From contig NZ_JAUHJQ010000002.1 of assembly GCF_030412965.1 (NCBI RefSeq), positions 372,001 to 436,000 on the forward strand: a stretch of 64,000 bases of DNA, given 5' to 3'. The notes under the pieces are model-generated. The model had not been told where the DNA came from. It saw only the letters and a program-made list of their open reading frames with translations, and did no database searches. The translations under genes were made by a program, and so were the position numbers. Of the stretch, positions 1-8,715 are shown piece by piece (position 1 is the stretch's first letter; each line of letters begins with the position of its first letter). This DNA is from Nocardioides oceani (GTDB lineage: Bacteria > Actinomycetota > Actinomycetes > Propionibacteriales > Nocardioidaceae).

Positions 1-1029
1 GACCCGCCAGAGCCGCTCGCCGCGCAGCGCCGCGAGGTAGAGGTGCCCGTCGGCGTACGCCAGGCCCGACGGGGAGGCCTCGTCGGTGCGCCACTGCGCC
101 TGCGGGTCGACGTAGTCGCCGCTGGGGCCGCCCTCGATGGTCCCCTCGTCGCGCCCCTCGACCTCGGGCCAGCCGTAGTTGGCGCCGGCCTCGATCAGGT
201 TGAGCTCGTCCCAGGTGCTGTCGCCGAACTCCGAGGCCCACAGCCGGCCCTCGCCGTCGAACGCGAGCCCCTGGACGTTGCGGTGGCCCCACGACCAGAC
301 CGGCGAGTCGAACGGGTTGCCGGGCGCGGGGTCACCGTCGGTGGTGATCCGCAGGATCTTGCCGCCGAGGTCCTCGCGGTCCTGGGCGCGCTCGGGCTCG
401 CCGGTCTCGCCGGTGGAGACGTAGAGATGGCCGTCGGGGCCGAAGACCATCCGCCCGCCGTCGTGGATGAACCCGTTCGGGATGCCGGTGAGGACGTCCT
501 CCGTCGCGCCGAGGCGGTCCCCGCGCAGCTCGGCGCGGACGACGCGGTTGTCCTCGGCGGTCGAGACGTAGAGGTAGACCAGCCCGTCGTCTGCGAAGCC
601 CGGCGAGACCGCGACGCCGAGGAGGCCGGCCTCGCCCTCGGGCGCCGCCGCGTCGATCGTGCCGAGCTCGGTCACCTCGCCGTCGGCGGTGACCCGCAGG
701 ACGCGCGTGGTGTCGCGCTCGGTGACGATCGCGTCGCCGTCGGGCAGGAAGTCCAGCCCCCACGGCGCCTCGAGCCCGGTGACCACGGTCCCGACGACCG
801 TCGGGCGCTTCGACGTCGGTAGCTCCGTGCGCCCGCTCGGGGGCGCGCCCGGGCCGCTCGAGCCGCCCGCCGACGGGCTCGCCGGCGAGCTGCCGGCCGG
901 GGTGGCCGGCGCGGTGCCGGTGACGTCGACGTCGACCTCGTCGCCGCCCTGCCCGCAGGCGGCGAGCGCGAGGGGCAGCACGAGCGTCGCGACGGCGTAC
1001 GTCGCCAGCGACCGGCGCCGGGACGCCAC
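1..1029 (-). CDS. PQQ-type glucose/sorbosone dehydrogenase lipoprotein (3' end outside window)
   Basis: Open reading frame from a GTG at 1029 running off the left edge. The N-terminus is a lipoprotein signal: basic MASRRRS, a hydrophobic stretch, then lipobox LALAAC with the lipidated Cys near residue 25, followed by a Gly/Ser/Pro-rich linker. The rest shows hallmarks of the soluble PQQ glucose/sorbosone dehydrogenase propeller: LEAPWGLDFLPDG, EAGLLGVAVSPGF, the HDGG stretch and GKILRITTDG. Known members oxidise sugars or aldoses outside the membrane; the substrate here is unknown. The start lies one base after the stop of the upstream alpha/beta hydrolase on the same strand, so the two are probably co-transcribed. 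The frame was read directly from the bases. The C-terminus is missing only because the window ends. Confidence 0.85.
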   Translation of the reverse strand, partial: MASRRRSLATYAVATLVLPLALAACGQGGDEVDVDVTGTAPATPAGSSPASPSAGGSSGPGAPPSGRTELPTSKRPTVVGTVVTGLEAPWGLDFLPDGDAIVTERDTTRVLRVTADGEVTELGTIDAAAPEGEAGLLGVAVSPGFADDGLVYLYVSTAEDNRVVRAELRGDRLGATEDVLTGIPNGFIHDGGRMVFGPDGHLYVSTGETGEPERAQDREDLGGKILRITTDGDPAPGNPFDSPVWSWGHRNVQGLAFDGEGRLWASEFGDSTWDELNLIEAGANYGWPEVEGRDEGTIEGGPSGDYVDPQAQWRTDEASPSGLAYADGHLYLAALRGERLWRV

Positions 1030-1030
1030 G

Positions 1031-1957
1031 TCAGGCGACCTTGTCGTCCGAGACGCGGCCGACGAGGTCCAGCAGCAGCCGGTGCACCTCGTCGGGGTGC
1101 TCCATCTGGACGAAGTGGGTGCCCGGCAGCTCGACGTAGCTGGCGCCCGGGATCCGGTCGGCGGCGGTGGCCATGTGCCGCGCGCCGGCCAGCAGGTCCC
1201 AGCGGCCCGCGACGAACACGCACGGGACCTCGACGCGGCTCAGCGGCACCCGACGGTGCAGCGAGGTGGTCAGCGCCATGTGGAAGTACCAGTCGATCGG
1301 CGTGGACAGGAACTCCTTGACCGCCGCGGCCGTCAGCTGCGGGTCGGCCACGGGGAGCATGAAGCCGGAGTGGCTGAGCACGGCGATCGTCTTCTCGCCG
1401 ACCGGCAACCGCGTCGTGACGGGCGTGATCGCCCGGCCCGCGAGCCGGACGGCGCGGGAGAGGTTGACGGTGACGGCCCGCGCGGCGGCGCGGGGGAGGC
1501 GCAGCGGGCCGAGCATCGTCGAGAACGTGTCGCCCGGGACGCCCGCGACCGCGAACAGCGCGCTGACCCGCTCGGGGTGGTCGACGGCGAGCTGGAACAT
1601 CGTGTTGACGCCGATCGACCAGCCCACGACGACGACGCGGTCGAGCCCGAAGTGGTCCATCACCGACAGCGCGTCCTCGACCAGCTCGTCGACGCCGCAC
1701 GCCTCCGCGCGGGTGGGCCGGTCCGAGCCGCCGGTGCCGCGGTGGTTCCAGGAGACCACGCGCACGCCGCAGGCGGGGTCCAGCAGCGCCGGCCACGCGA
1801 ACGGGCTGGTGCCCAGGCCGTTGCACAGCAGCACCGTCGGGCCGTCGATGCGCTCCTCGGGGTCGTTGGTCCATGCCCGGAGCCGCGTGCCGTCGTCGGA
1901 GAGCACGTCACGGAAGGCGATCGTGGCGGCCGGGGCGCTGCGGGCGGTGGACTGCAT
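1031..1957 (-). CDS. alpha/beta hydrolase
   Basis: 308-aa alpha/beta-hydrolase fold protein. Nucleophile elbow GWSIG places the catalytic Ser near residue 114; VAGRWD supplies the acid and PGTHFVQMEHP the His near the C-terminus. WNHRGTGGSDRP is the usual oxyanion-region motif. The frame stays open upstream for about 140 codons, but that part is Arg/Pro/Ser-rich and overlaps a terminator, so the ATG at 1957 (MQSTARSAP) is preferred. No signal peptide is visible, so it is probably cytoplasmic. It ends one base before the start of the secreted dehydrogenase gene. The substrate cannot be deduced; epoxide hydrolase, haloperoxidase-like or esterase activities are all possible. Confidence 0.85.
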   Translation of the reverse strand: MQSTARSAPAATIAFRDVLSDDGTRLRAWTNDPEERIDGPTVLLCNGLGTSPFAWPALLDPACGVRVVSWNHRGTGGSDRPTRAEACGVDELVEDALSVMDHFGLDRVVVVGWSIGVNTMFQLAVDHPERVSALFAVAGVPGDTFSTMLGPLRLPRAAARAVTVNLSRAVRLAGRAITPVTTRLPVGEKTIAVLSHSGFMLPVADPQLTAAAVKEFLSTPIDWYFHMALTTSLHRRVPLSRVEVPCVFVAGRWDLLAGARHMATAADRIPGASYVELPGTHFVQMEHPDEVHRLLLDLVGRVSDDKVA

Positions 1958-2053
1958 GCCTCCAGGGTGCCAGAGCGGGCCGACCCGGGACCGGAAGCGT
2001 GGCGGACCCCACGGACTGCTCCGGGTTCTCATGGCTCCTGGGTGGCGGTGGAC

Positions 2054-2095
2054 GAGACCGCCGGCCCGGCAGGGAGGTGCCGAGCCGGCGGTCTC
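2054..2095 (-). terminator. 12-bp stem hairpin
   Basis: GAGACCGCCGGC (2054-2065) and GCCGGCGGTCTC (2084-2095) are perfect inverted repeats with an 18-nt loop. The hairpin sits at the very end of the small leftward ORF 2094-2333 and before the hydrolase start. No clear T tract, so termination strength is uncertain. Confidence 0.6.
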
Positions 2096-2333
2096 AGCCG
2101 TGCGCCGCGTGCCTGGTCGCGACCGCCGGGGCGGTCGTCGGGACGGTCGTCCTCGCCGTCCCCGCCAGGGCGGCGAGGAACTCCTCGACCTCCAGCCGCT
2201 CGGCACGTCGTCGGGCCAGCGCGGTGGAGGCGACCATGGCGTTGCGCCTGGCCCCCAGCTGCGACTCCTGGGGCCACTCCCGGACCCGACGGACGAGAGC
2301 CGGGAGGAGCGGGAGGGTCGCGGGGAGGGCCAT
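2094..2333 (-). CDS. small protein of unknown function (79 aa)
   Basis: ATG at 2333 preceded on the minus strand by TAGCGT and a 6-nt gap, the pattern of leaderless genes elsewhere in this window. The product starts MALPATLPLLPALVRRV and has a central charged, probably helical segment (RRNAMVASTALARRRAERLEVEEFL split by Ala-rich stretches). It has neither a signal peptide nor a membrane segment. The stop codon coincides with the 3' arm of a strong hairpin, which supports a real transcription unit. I do not recognise a family. It could also be a chance frame in GC-rich sequence. Confidence 0.45.
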   Translation of the reverse strand: MALPATLPLLPALVRRVREWPQESQLGARRNAMVASTALARRRAERLEVEEFLAALAGTARTTVPTTAPAVATRHAAHG

Positions 2334-2414
2334 GGCTCGACGCTAGGTGGCGGCGACGTCACCGGGGTCACCTGCGTGTGACGTCTGGGTGAACGGCAGC
2401 GGCGCCGGCCCGCC

Positions 2415-3284
2415 CTAGTCCGGGACCGGCTCCGCGAGGGCCCGGCCGGAGCGGGTCGCCCCGACGCTGGCGACCACCACGCACGCCATCGCCGCCCACT
2501 GCACGGGCGCCAGCAGCTCGCCCAGGACCACGATGCCGGCCACCGCCGCGGCGGCCGGTTCCAGCGACATCAGGATGCTGAACGTCGAGGGCCGGATCGA
2601 CCGGAGCGCCACCAGCTCGCAGGTGTAGGGCACGACCGAGCTGAGCAGCCCGACCAGCGCGCCGATGGCGACGACGTGCAGGTCGGCCAGCTGGTCGCCG
2701 TACCTCCCCAGCGCGACGGGGGAGAGCAGCAGCGTCGCCACCACGCTCGCGACGGCCAGCCCGTCCAGGCCGCGCCAGCGGGCGCCGGTCGCCGCGCTGA
2801 GCAGGATGTACGCCGCCCACGCGGCGCCGGCGAGGACGGCGTAGGCCACGCCGGCGAGGTCGAGGTCGGTGCGCTCGAAGCCGAGCAGCAGCACGCCGAG
2901 CCCGGCGAGGCCGACCCAGGCGAGGTCGCGCAGGCGTCGCGAGCCGAGGACCGCGAGGGTCAGCGGGCCGACGAACTCGATGGTGACCGCGAGGCCGAGC
3001 GGGATCCGCTGGAAGGACTGGTAGATCGCCCAGTTCATGCACCCCAGCGACGCGCCGTACCCCAGCACCACCAGCCAGTCCTGACGGGTCTTGCCGCGCA
3101 GCGCCGGCCGGGCGACCGCGACCAGGACCAGCGCGCTCGTCACGAGCCGCAGCCACACGATCGTCGAGGGCGACACCTCGTCGAAGAGGCTCTTCGCGAC
3201 GCTCGCGCCCAGCTGCACCGAGGCGATGCCGACGAGGACCAGCCAGACCGGCGACAGCGCCGCCGATGAGTTCGTCCGCGTCAC
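2415..3284 (-). CDS. EamA/DMT-family transporter
   Basis: 289-aa integral membrane protein with about ten hydrophobic helices in two EamA halves, typical of drug/metabolite exporters of the RhtA type. Diagnostic stretches include IPLGLAVTIEFVGPLTLAVLGSR in the first half (shown here only as the motif EFVGPL) and RIRPSTFSILMSLEPAAAA-like residues in the second, where SLEPAAAAVAG is seen. The GTG at 3284 is chosen because TACCTT lies 6 nt upstream (leaderless pattern); the open frame upstream is the shadow of the BNR gene on the other strand. RhtA relatives export amino acids such as threonine or homoserine; the substrate here is not predictable. Confidence 0.85.
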   Translation of the reverse strand: MTRTNSSAALSPVWLVLVGIASVQLGASVAKSLFDEVSPSTIVWLRLVTSALVLVAVARPALRGKTRQDWLVVLGYGASLGCMNWAIYQSFQRIPLGLAVTIEFVGPLTLAVLGSRRLRDLAWVGLAGLGVLLLGFERTDLDLAGVAYAVLAGAAWAAYILLSAATGARWRGLDGLAVASVVATLLLSPVALGRYGDQLADLHVVAIGALVGLLSSVVPYTCELVALRSIRPSTFSILMSLEPAAAAVAGIVVLGELLAPVQWAAMACVVVASVGATRSGRALAEPVPD

Positions 3285-3326
3285 CGGGTCAAGGTAGGGG
3301 ACACCTCCACGACGGAAGGAGCGGGG

Positions 3327-4427
3327 ATGGCCCGCGGGACGATGGTGATGGTGGGCACCCGCAAGGGGCTCTGGGTGGCGCGCTCGGACGAGGCGCGCGA
3401 GGACTGGCAGGTCAGCGGCCCGCACTTCGCGATGGAGGAGGTCTACTCCTGCCTCGTCGACACCCGGGGCGGGCGGCCGCGGCTGCTGGCCGGTGCCTCC
3501 TCGACCTGGCTGGGCCCGCAGGTCTGGCGCTCCGACGACCTCGGCGCGACCTGGACGGACACCCCCGGCGGGGCCGTGGCCTTCCCCGAGGACGTCGACG
3601 CCTCCGTCGAGCGGGTCTGGCAGCTGGCGCCGGGCACCGAGCCCGGCGTCGTGTGGGCCGGCACCGAGCCCGGGGCGGTGTTCCGCTCCGAGGACGGCGG
3701 TGAGACGTTCGCGCTCCAGCGGGGCCTGTGGGACCACCCGCACCGCGAGCAGTGGGGTGCCGGGTTCGGCGGGCAGGCGTTCCACACCGTGCTGCCGCAC
3801 CCGAGCGACCCGGCCTCGGTGACCGTCGCGATCTCGACCGGCGGCGTCTACCAGACCTCCGACGGCGGCGAGTCCTGGGAGCCGCGGAACGCCGGCATCC
3901 GCGCGGAGTTCCTGCCCGAGGGCGAGCAGTTCCCCGAGTTCGGCCAGTGCGTGCACAAGGTGACGCGGCACCCCGCGCGCCCCGAGCGGCTCTACCTGCA
4001 GAACCACGGCGGGGTCTACCGCTCCGACGACCACGCCGCGACCTGGACCTCGATCGCCGCGGGACTGCCCAGCGACTTCGGGTTCCCGGTCGTCGTCCAC
4101 CCCCACGACCCCGACACGCTCTACGTCTTTCCCCTCGGCGAGGGCCGGTTCCCGCCCGACGGCCGGGCGCGGGTGTGGCGCTCGCAGGACGCCGGCGCCA
4201 CCTGGGCCGAGCTGGGCGGCTCCGAGGCGGGCGCGCTGCCGGACGGGTTCTTCGTGGCCGTCGTCCGCGACGCCATGTGCGCCGACGACCACGCCGCGCC
4301 GGGGCTGTACGTCGGCGCCCGCAACGGCACCGTCTGGGGCTCCTCCGACGCCGGCGAGACGTGGCGCTGCGTCGTCGCCGACCTGCCCGACGTCATGGTC
4401 GTGCGCGCCGCCGCGATCGACCTCTGA
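3327..4427 (+). CDS. BNR/Asp-box repeat beta-propeller protein
   Basis: 366 aa with six recognisable Asp-box repeats (S-x-D-x-G-x-T-W): VWRSDDLGATW, VFRSEDGGETF, VYQTSDGGESW, VYRSDDHAATW, VWRSQDAGATW and VWGSSDAGETW, spaced about 45-70 residues apart. This is the sialidase/VPS10-type propeller architecture often annotated as exo-alpha-sialidase or glycosyl hydrolase. No signal peptide is present (MARGTMVMVGTRKG), so a cytoplasmic scaffold or binding role is more likely than secreted sialidase. RBS-like GGAAGGAGCGGGG precedes the ATG. It is transcribed away from the EamA gene and is followed 16 bp later by a phosphotransferase. Confidence 0.85.
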   Translation: MARGTMVMVGTRKGLWVARSDEAREDWQVSGPHFAMEEVYSCLVDTRGGRPRLLAGASSTWLGPQVWRSDDLGATWTDTPGGAVAFPEDVDASVERVWQLAPGTEPGVVWAGTEPGAVFRSEDGGETFALQRGLWDHPHREQWGAGFGGQAFHTVLPHPSDPASVTVAISTGGVYQTSDGGESWEPRNAGIRAEFLPEGEQFPEFGQCVHKVTRHPARPERLYLQNHGGVYRSDDHAATWTSIAAGLPSDFGFPVVVHPHDPDTLYVFPLGEGRFPPDGRARVWRSQDAGATWAELGGSEAGALPDGFFVAVVRDAMCADDHAAPGLYVGARNGTVWGSSDAGETWRCVVADLPDVMVVRAAAIDL

Positions 4428-4443
4428 GGCGCGGCGTGCCACG

Positions 4444-5532
4444 GTGGGCCGCGTGCACGACGACGCGCTCCTGACGGCTGCGGCCCTCCTCGGGTCTCCG
4501 GCGATCGAGGCGCTGGCGGTCCTGCCGGGCAGCGACCGCAACCGGGTCTGGCGGGCGCGCCTCGCGGACGACCGCACGGTCGTCGTCAAGCACTACCGCG
4601 ACCCGTCGCTCGGCACCTGGCGGCGGGAGTCGGCCGCGCTCCGGCTCGCGGACGGCGAGGGCGCCCCACGCATCCTCGCCGTCTCGTACCCGAGCGACGG
4701 TCCGGCCGTGACCGTCCTGGAGGACCTCGGCGACCCCGGCAGCCTGGCCGACCTCCTGCTCGCCCGGGGTGCCGACGCGCCCCGACGTGCCGGCGAGGGC
4801 CTGGTCGCCTGGGCGACTGCGATCGGCCGGCTCCACCACCGCACGCACGGGCGCGGCGAGGAGTTCGCCACCGCGCTCGGGCCGGGGCTCCGCGCCGATG
4901 CGGTGGCCGAGGAGGTGGAGGAGGCGCCGACGGGGCTCGCAGCGCTCGTGGCTGCCCACGACCTCCCCTGGTCGGACGCCGTGCCGGCGGCCTTCGCCGA
5001 GGCGCTCGCCCCGCTCACCGATCCCGCCGACGCGGTGCTCTCCCCAGGGGACGCCTGCCCGGACAACAACCTCCTGGCCGAGGACGGCGCGCGACTGCTC
5101 GACTTCGAGTACGCGCAGGTCCGCCACCGCGCCTGGGACGCGGCGTACCTCCGCGTGCCGTGGCCGTCCTGCTGGTGCGCCTGGCAGGTGCCCGCCGACC
5201 ACGCTCACCGCGCGCTCGCGAGCATGCTCGAGGCGTCGTACGGCGGCGGGCCGGTGCCCACCTCGTTCGCGGCCGACCTCGACGCCGCCACCCTGCTGTG
5301 GTGCCTGGTCAGCGTCCGGTGGTTCCTGCCCGGCGCGCTCGAGGAGCCCGCCGCCCGCAACGCCGACGAGGACCGCCGGCCCGGCCGGTGGACGATGGTC
5401 ATCACCCGGTTGGAGCTCGCGGCCCGCACGCCCGGCCCGGAGCCGCTGCGCCGGTGGGCGGCCGAGACGGCGGCGCAGCTCGTCCGCCGCTGGGGTGAGC
5501 ACGCGTTGCGGCCCGCACCGGCGTACCGCTGA
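4444..5532 (+). CDS. aminoglycoside phosphotransferase-like (APH/choline kinase fold) protein
   Basis: 362 aa from GTG 4444 (a second GTG at 4453 is possible). The N-lobe has [19 protein letters not shown] with the ATP-binding Lys, then VTVLEDLGD. The catalytic loop reads [13 protein letters not shown] and the metal-binding motif LLDFEYA. The family's Brenner motif is usually HGDxxxxN; here the His is a Pro while the Asp and Asn remain. It probably phosphorylates a small metabolite, but the substrate is unknown and a resistance role should not be assumed. It is 16 bp downstream of the BNR gene and probably in the same transcript. Confidence 0.8.
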   Translation: MGRVHDDALLTAAALLGSPAIEALAVLPGSDRNRVWRARLADDRTVVVKHYRDPSLGTWRRESAALRLADGEGAPRILAVSYPSDGPAVTVLEDLGDPGSLADLLLARGADAPRRAGEGLVAWATAIGRLHHRTHGRGEEFATALGPGLRADAVAEEVEEAPTGLAALVAAHDLPWSDAVPAAFAEALAPLTDPADAVLSPGDACPDNNLLAEDGARLLDFEYAQVRHRAWDAAYLRVPWPSCWCAWQVPADHAHRALASMLEASYGGGPVPTSFAADLDAATLLWCLVSVRWFLPGALEEPAARNADEDRRPGRWTMVITRLELAARTPGPEPLRRWAAETAAQLVRRWGEHALRPAPAYR

Positions 5533-5569
5533 TCCTGGCGCGGTCCGGACGATCCGGTCCACACGTCCA

Positions 5570-5642
5570 CGATCGTTCAATTGAACGGTTGTGGACCGGT
5601 GGAAGCGCTTCCCCGCGACATTCCCGCGCAATTGAACGATCG
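5570..5642 (+). repeat. inverted CGATCGTTCAATTG repeat pair
   Basis: CGATCGTTCAATTG (5570-5583) and its exact reverse complement (5629-5642) flank 45 bp. The left arm continues as AACGGTTGTG. The same core, CGTTCAATTGNNCGGTTGTG, occurs twice in direct orientation at about 30.93 and 30.98 kb. This occupies most of the 190-bp gap before ilvD. Confidence 0.75.
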
Positions 5643-5723
5643 TTGACGCAGCGGCCCGTCGACCACGTCACAACCCCTGAGACCGGCCGGGGAGCGGCGG
5701 AGCCCGCGACTAGGCTGACGGGC

Positions 5724-7421
5724 ATGACCGAGCAGGACCCGCAGAAGACCGGCACGCCCGACATCAAGCCCCGTTCCCGCGACGTCACGGACGGCCTCGA
5801 GCGCGCCGCGGCGCGCGGCATGCTGCGGGCGGTCGGCATGGGCGACGACGACTGGGAGAAGCCCCAGATCGGCGTCGCGTCGAGCTGGAACGAGATCACC
5901 CCCTGCAACCTCTCGCTCGACCGGCTGGCGAAGGCAGCGAAGAACGGCGTGCACGCGGCGGGCGGCTTCCCGATGGAGTTCGGGACCATCTCGGTCTCCG
6001 ACGGCATCTCGATGGGCCACGAGGGCATGCACTTCTCGCTGGTCTCCCGCGAGGTCATCGCCGACTCGGTCGAGGTCGTGATGAGCGCCGAGCGCCTCGA
6101 CGGCTCCGTGCTGCTGGCCGGCTGCGACAAGTCGCTGCCGGGCATGATGATGGCCGCGGCCCGCCTGGACCTCTCGAGCGTGTTCCTCTACGCCGGCTCC
6201 ATCATGCCGGGCAACGTCGACGGCAAGGACGTCACGATCATCGACGCCTTCGAGGCCGTCGGCGCGTGCCTGGCCGGCAAGATCTCCCGCGAGGAGGTCG
6301 ACAAGGTCGAGCGCGCGATCTGCCCGGGCGAGGGCGCCTGCGGCGGCATGTACACCGCGAACACCATGGCCGCCGTCGCCGAGGCCATCGGCATGTCGCT
6401 GCCGGGCTCGGCCGCTCCGCCGGCCGTCGACCGCCGCCGCGACGGCTTCGCCCACAAGTCCGGCGAGGCCGTGGTCAACCTGCTGCGCAAGGGCATCACC
6501 GCGCGCCAGATCATGACCAAGGAGGCGTTCGAGAACGCCATCACCGTCGTCATGGCCCTCGGCGGCTCCACCAACGCCGTCCTGCACCTGCTCGCGATGG
6601 CCCGCGAGGCCGAGGTCGACCTGACCATTGACGACTTCAACCGGATCGGCGACAAGGTCCCGCACCTCGGCGACCTCAAGCCCTTCGGCAAGTACGTCAT
6701 GTACGACGTCGACAAGATCGGCGGCATCCCGGTGGTCATGAAGGCGCTGCTCGACGCGGGCCTCATGCACGGCGACTGCCTCACCGTCACCGGCAAGACG
6801 CTGGCCGAGAACCTCGCCGACCTCGCCCCGCCGGACCTCGACGACGACGTCATCCGCAGCCTGGACCGCCCGATCCACAAGACCGGCGGCCTGACCATCC
6901 TCAAGGGCTCGCTGGCCCCCGAGGGTGCCGTCGTGAAGTCGGCCGGCTTCGACGAGTCGGTCTTCACCGGCACCGCCCGGGTCTTCGACGGCGAGCGCGC
7001 CGCGATGGACGCCCTCGCCGAGGGCCGCATCGTCGCCGGCGACGTCGTGGTCATCCGCTACGAGGGCCCCAAGGGCGGTCCGGGCATGCGCGAGATGCTC
7101 GCGATCACCGGCGCGATCAAGGGCGCCGGGCTCGGCAAGGACGTCCTGCTGCTCACCGACGGGCGGTTCTCCGGCGGCACGACCGGCCTCTGCGTCGGCC
7201 ACGTCGCCCCCGAGGCCGTCGACGGCGGGCCGATCGCGTTCGTCCGCGACGGCGACCCGATCACCCTCGACGTCCTCAACCGCAGCCTCGAGGTGGAGAT
7301 GGACGACCTGGAGGACCGCAAGGTCGGCTGGCAGCCCAACCCGCCGAAGTACACCCGCGGCGTCCTCGGCAAGTACGCCGCCACCGTCCGCTCCGCGGCG
7401 CACGGGGCGGTCACGAGCTGA
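5724..7421 (+). CDS. ilvD: dihydroxy-acid dehydratase
   Basis: 565-aa IlvD/Edd family enzyme that dehydrates 2,3-dihydroxy-isovalerate and 2,3-dihydroxy-3-methylvalerate in valine/isoleucine synthesis. Cluster-binding motifs are clear: [16 protein letters not shown] and [16 protein letters not shown]; the C-terminal [13 protein letters not shown] signature is also present. The start [10 protein letters not shown] at 5724 is taken because TAGGCT lies 7 nt upstream (leaderless pattern) and homologous sequence begins nearby. It stands apart from ilvBNC, and I see no leader peptide or attenuator ahead of it, only the CAATTG repeat pair. The stop overlaps the putative CTG start of the FUSC gene. 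Confidence 0.97.
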   Translation: MTEQDPQKTGTPDIKPRSRDVTDGLERAAARGMLRAVGMGDDDWEKPQIGVASSWNEITPCNLSLDRLAKAAKNGVHAAGGFPMEFGTISVSDGISMGHEGMHFSLVSREVIADSVEVVMSAERLDGSVLLAGCDKSLPGMMMAAARLDLSSVFLYAGSIMPGNVDGKDVTIIDAFEAVGACLAGKISREEVDKVERAICPGEGACGGMYTANTMAAVAEAIGMSLPGSAAPPAVDRRRDGFAHKSGEAVVNLLRKGITARQIMTKEAFENAITVVMALGGSTNAVLHLLAMAREAEVDLTIDDFNRIGDKVPHLGDLKPFGKYVMYDVDKIGGIPVVMKALLDAGLMHGDCLTVTGKTLAENLADLAPPDLDDDVIRSLDRPIHKTGGLTILKGSLAPEGAVVKSAGFDESVFTGTARVFDGERAAMDALAEGRIVAGDVVVIRYEGPKGGPGMREMLAITGAIKGAGLGKDVLLLTDGRFSGGTTGLCVGHVAPEAVDGGPIAFVRDGDPITLDVLNRSLEVEMDDLEDRKVGWQPNPPKYTRGVLGKYAATVRSAAHGAVTS

Positions 7422-8428
7422 CCGGTCCGGGACCGCTCACCCGCGAGCTGCTCGGCTTCGGCCCGCACGCCGGCGCGCACCGCGTCGCCGTGCGGGCCGG
7501 CGTCTCGGTGCTGGTGCCGCTGCTCGTCCTGCTCGCCGCCGACCGGCTCGAGTGGTCGATCTACGCCGCGTTCGGTGCGTTCACCGCCCTCTACGGGCGC
7601 GAGCGGGTCGGGCCGCTGCGGGTGCGCCTGCAGACCGAGGTCGGCGTGCTGCTCACCGGCGTGGTCGCGGTCGGCGTGCTGGTCGGCACCAGCGCCCACC
7701 GGGCGTGGCTCGCCGTACCCCTTGCCGCGCTGCTGACCGCCGCCTCGGCCGTCCTGTCGGACCGGCAGCGGTGGCACCCGCCGGGCGCACTGTTCCCCGT
7801 CTTCGCCCTCACCGCGTGCGCCTCGATCCCCAGCGAGCCCGGCGACGTCGTCGTCGCGGCCCTCGTCGCCGGCGCGACCGCGGCGTTCGCGCTGGTCGTC
7901 GGCAACGCCGGCGCCTGGCTGCGCCGCCGCTCGACGTCGTACGCCGCCACCCCGGCGTGGCCCGAGCGCCCCACCGGCACCTGGCGCGACGTCGCGCCCA
8001 GCGCGGTCGCGGTGCTGCTGGCCGGTGCGGTGGCGACCAGCAGCGGCATCGGCCACCCGTACTGGGCGATGGTCTCCGCGGTGGTGCCGCTCGTCGCCGC
8101 GGACCCGGTGCGGCAGGTGGTGCGCGGCCTGCACCGCGTGGTCGGCACGGCCTTCGGGCTCGGCCTGGCCGCGGTACTGCTCACCCTGGACCTCGAGCCG
8201 CTCGCGCTCGTGCTGCTGGCGGTGGCGCTGCAGGTGGCCGCCGAGCTGCTCATCGGCCGCAACTACGCGGTCGCCCTGGTCGCGGTCACCCCGCTCGCCC
8301 TGCTGATGGTCCACCTCGTCTCCCCGGTGCCGGTCGGCACGCTGCTGCTCGACCGCGGCGTGGAGACCGTGATCGGCGTGGTCATCGGTCTGGCCGTCGG
8401 CCGGGCCGCCCAACGGCTCGCCGCCTGA
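7418..8428 (+). CDS. FUSC family membrane protein (aromatic acid exporter-like)
   Basis: Integral membrane protein of about 336 aa with two blocks of hydrophobic helices. FUSC features include the N-terminal [22 protein letters not shown] stretch (here the key part is [10 protein letters not shown]) and the [15 protein letters not shown] motif in the second half. The first conventional start is GTG 7490, which would cut off the family-typical N-terminus. The frame extends back to a CTG at 7418 that shares CTGA with the ilvD stop, and a GGGGCGG lies about 8 nt upstream. I report the CTG start as the more likely one. Members export aromatic acids or act in cell-envelope stress; the substrate is unknown. 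If the start is GTG 7490 the product is 312 aa. Confidence 0.75.
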   Translation: MTGPGPLTRELLGFGPHAGAHRVAVRAGVSVLVPLLVLLAADRLEWSIYAAFGAFTALYGRERVGPLRVRLQTEVGVLLTGVVAVGVLVGTSAHRAWLAVPLAALLTAASAVLSDRQRWHPPGALFPVFALTACASIPSEPGDVVVAALVAGATAAFALVVGNAGAWLRRRSTSYAATPAWPERPTGTWRDVAPSAVAVLLAGAVATSSGIGHPYWAMVSAVVPLVAADPVRQVVRGLHRVVGTAFGLGLAAVLLTLDLEPLALVLLAVALQVAAELLIGRNYAVALVAVTPLALLMVHLVSPVPVGTLLLDRGVETVIGVVIGLAVGRAAQRLAA

Positions 8429-8441
8429 CCCCGCCGCCTGA

Positions 8442-8550
8442 GCCCGCCGCCTGCGGGGCCGGTGGGAGCCCTCTCCAGCGACGACGTTGCCGCTGCACAC
8501 GGCGCCCACCGCGTGTGCAGCGACAACACAGCCGCTGAAGTGCCCGGCGG
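8442..8550 (+). repeat. 109-bp intergenic repeat, copy 1
   Basis: Starts GCCCGCCGCCTGCGGGGCC and contains the hairpin CGCTGCACACG / CGTGTGCAGCG. A second copy of the same length begins at 8589, and a diverged copy in the opposite orientation lies near 21.4 kb. Confidence 0.85.
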
Positions 8551-8588
8551 GCTGGCCCGCCGGCCCCCCGCCTGAGCCTGCCGTCTGG

Positions 8589-8697
8589 GCCCGCCGCCTG
8601 CGGGGCCGGTGGGAGCCCTCTCCAGCGACGACGTTGCCGCTGCACACGGCGTCCAACGCGTGTGGAGCGGCAACACGGCCGCTGAAGTGCCCGGCGG
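8589..8697 (+). repeat. 109-bp intergenic repeat, copy 2
   Basis: Direct repeat of 8442-8550 at an offset of 147 bp, differing at only a few positions, mostly in the hairpin loop and 3' arm (GTGTGGAGCGG instead of GTGTGCAGCGA). Together with copy 1 it fills the gap between the FUSC and S66 genes; no gene is seen there. Confidence 0.85.
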
Positions 8698-8715
8698 TGG
8701 GGGAGGATGCGCCCC

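Noticed and set aside
4444..5532. Aminoglycoside-resistance phosphotransferase
   Set aside because: The APH fold is present but the Brenner His is missing and the family mostly acts on metabolites, so no resistance call is made.
5577..7403. 608-codon leftward frame opposite ilvD
   Set aside because: Antisense shadow with composition typical of GC-rich codon complements.
8429..8715. Small ORFs in the gap before the S66 gene
   Set aside because: They run through two copies of the intergenic repeat and would encode repeated peptides.
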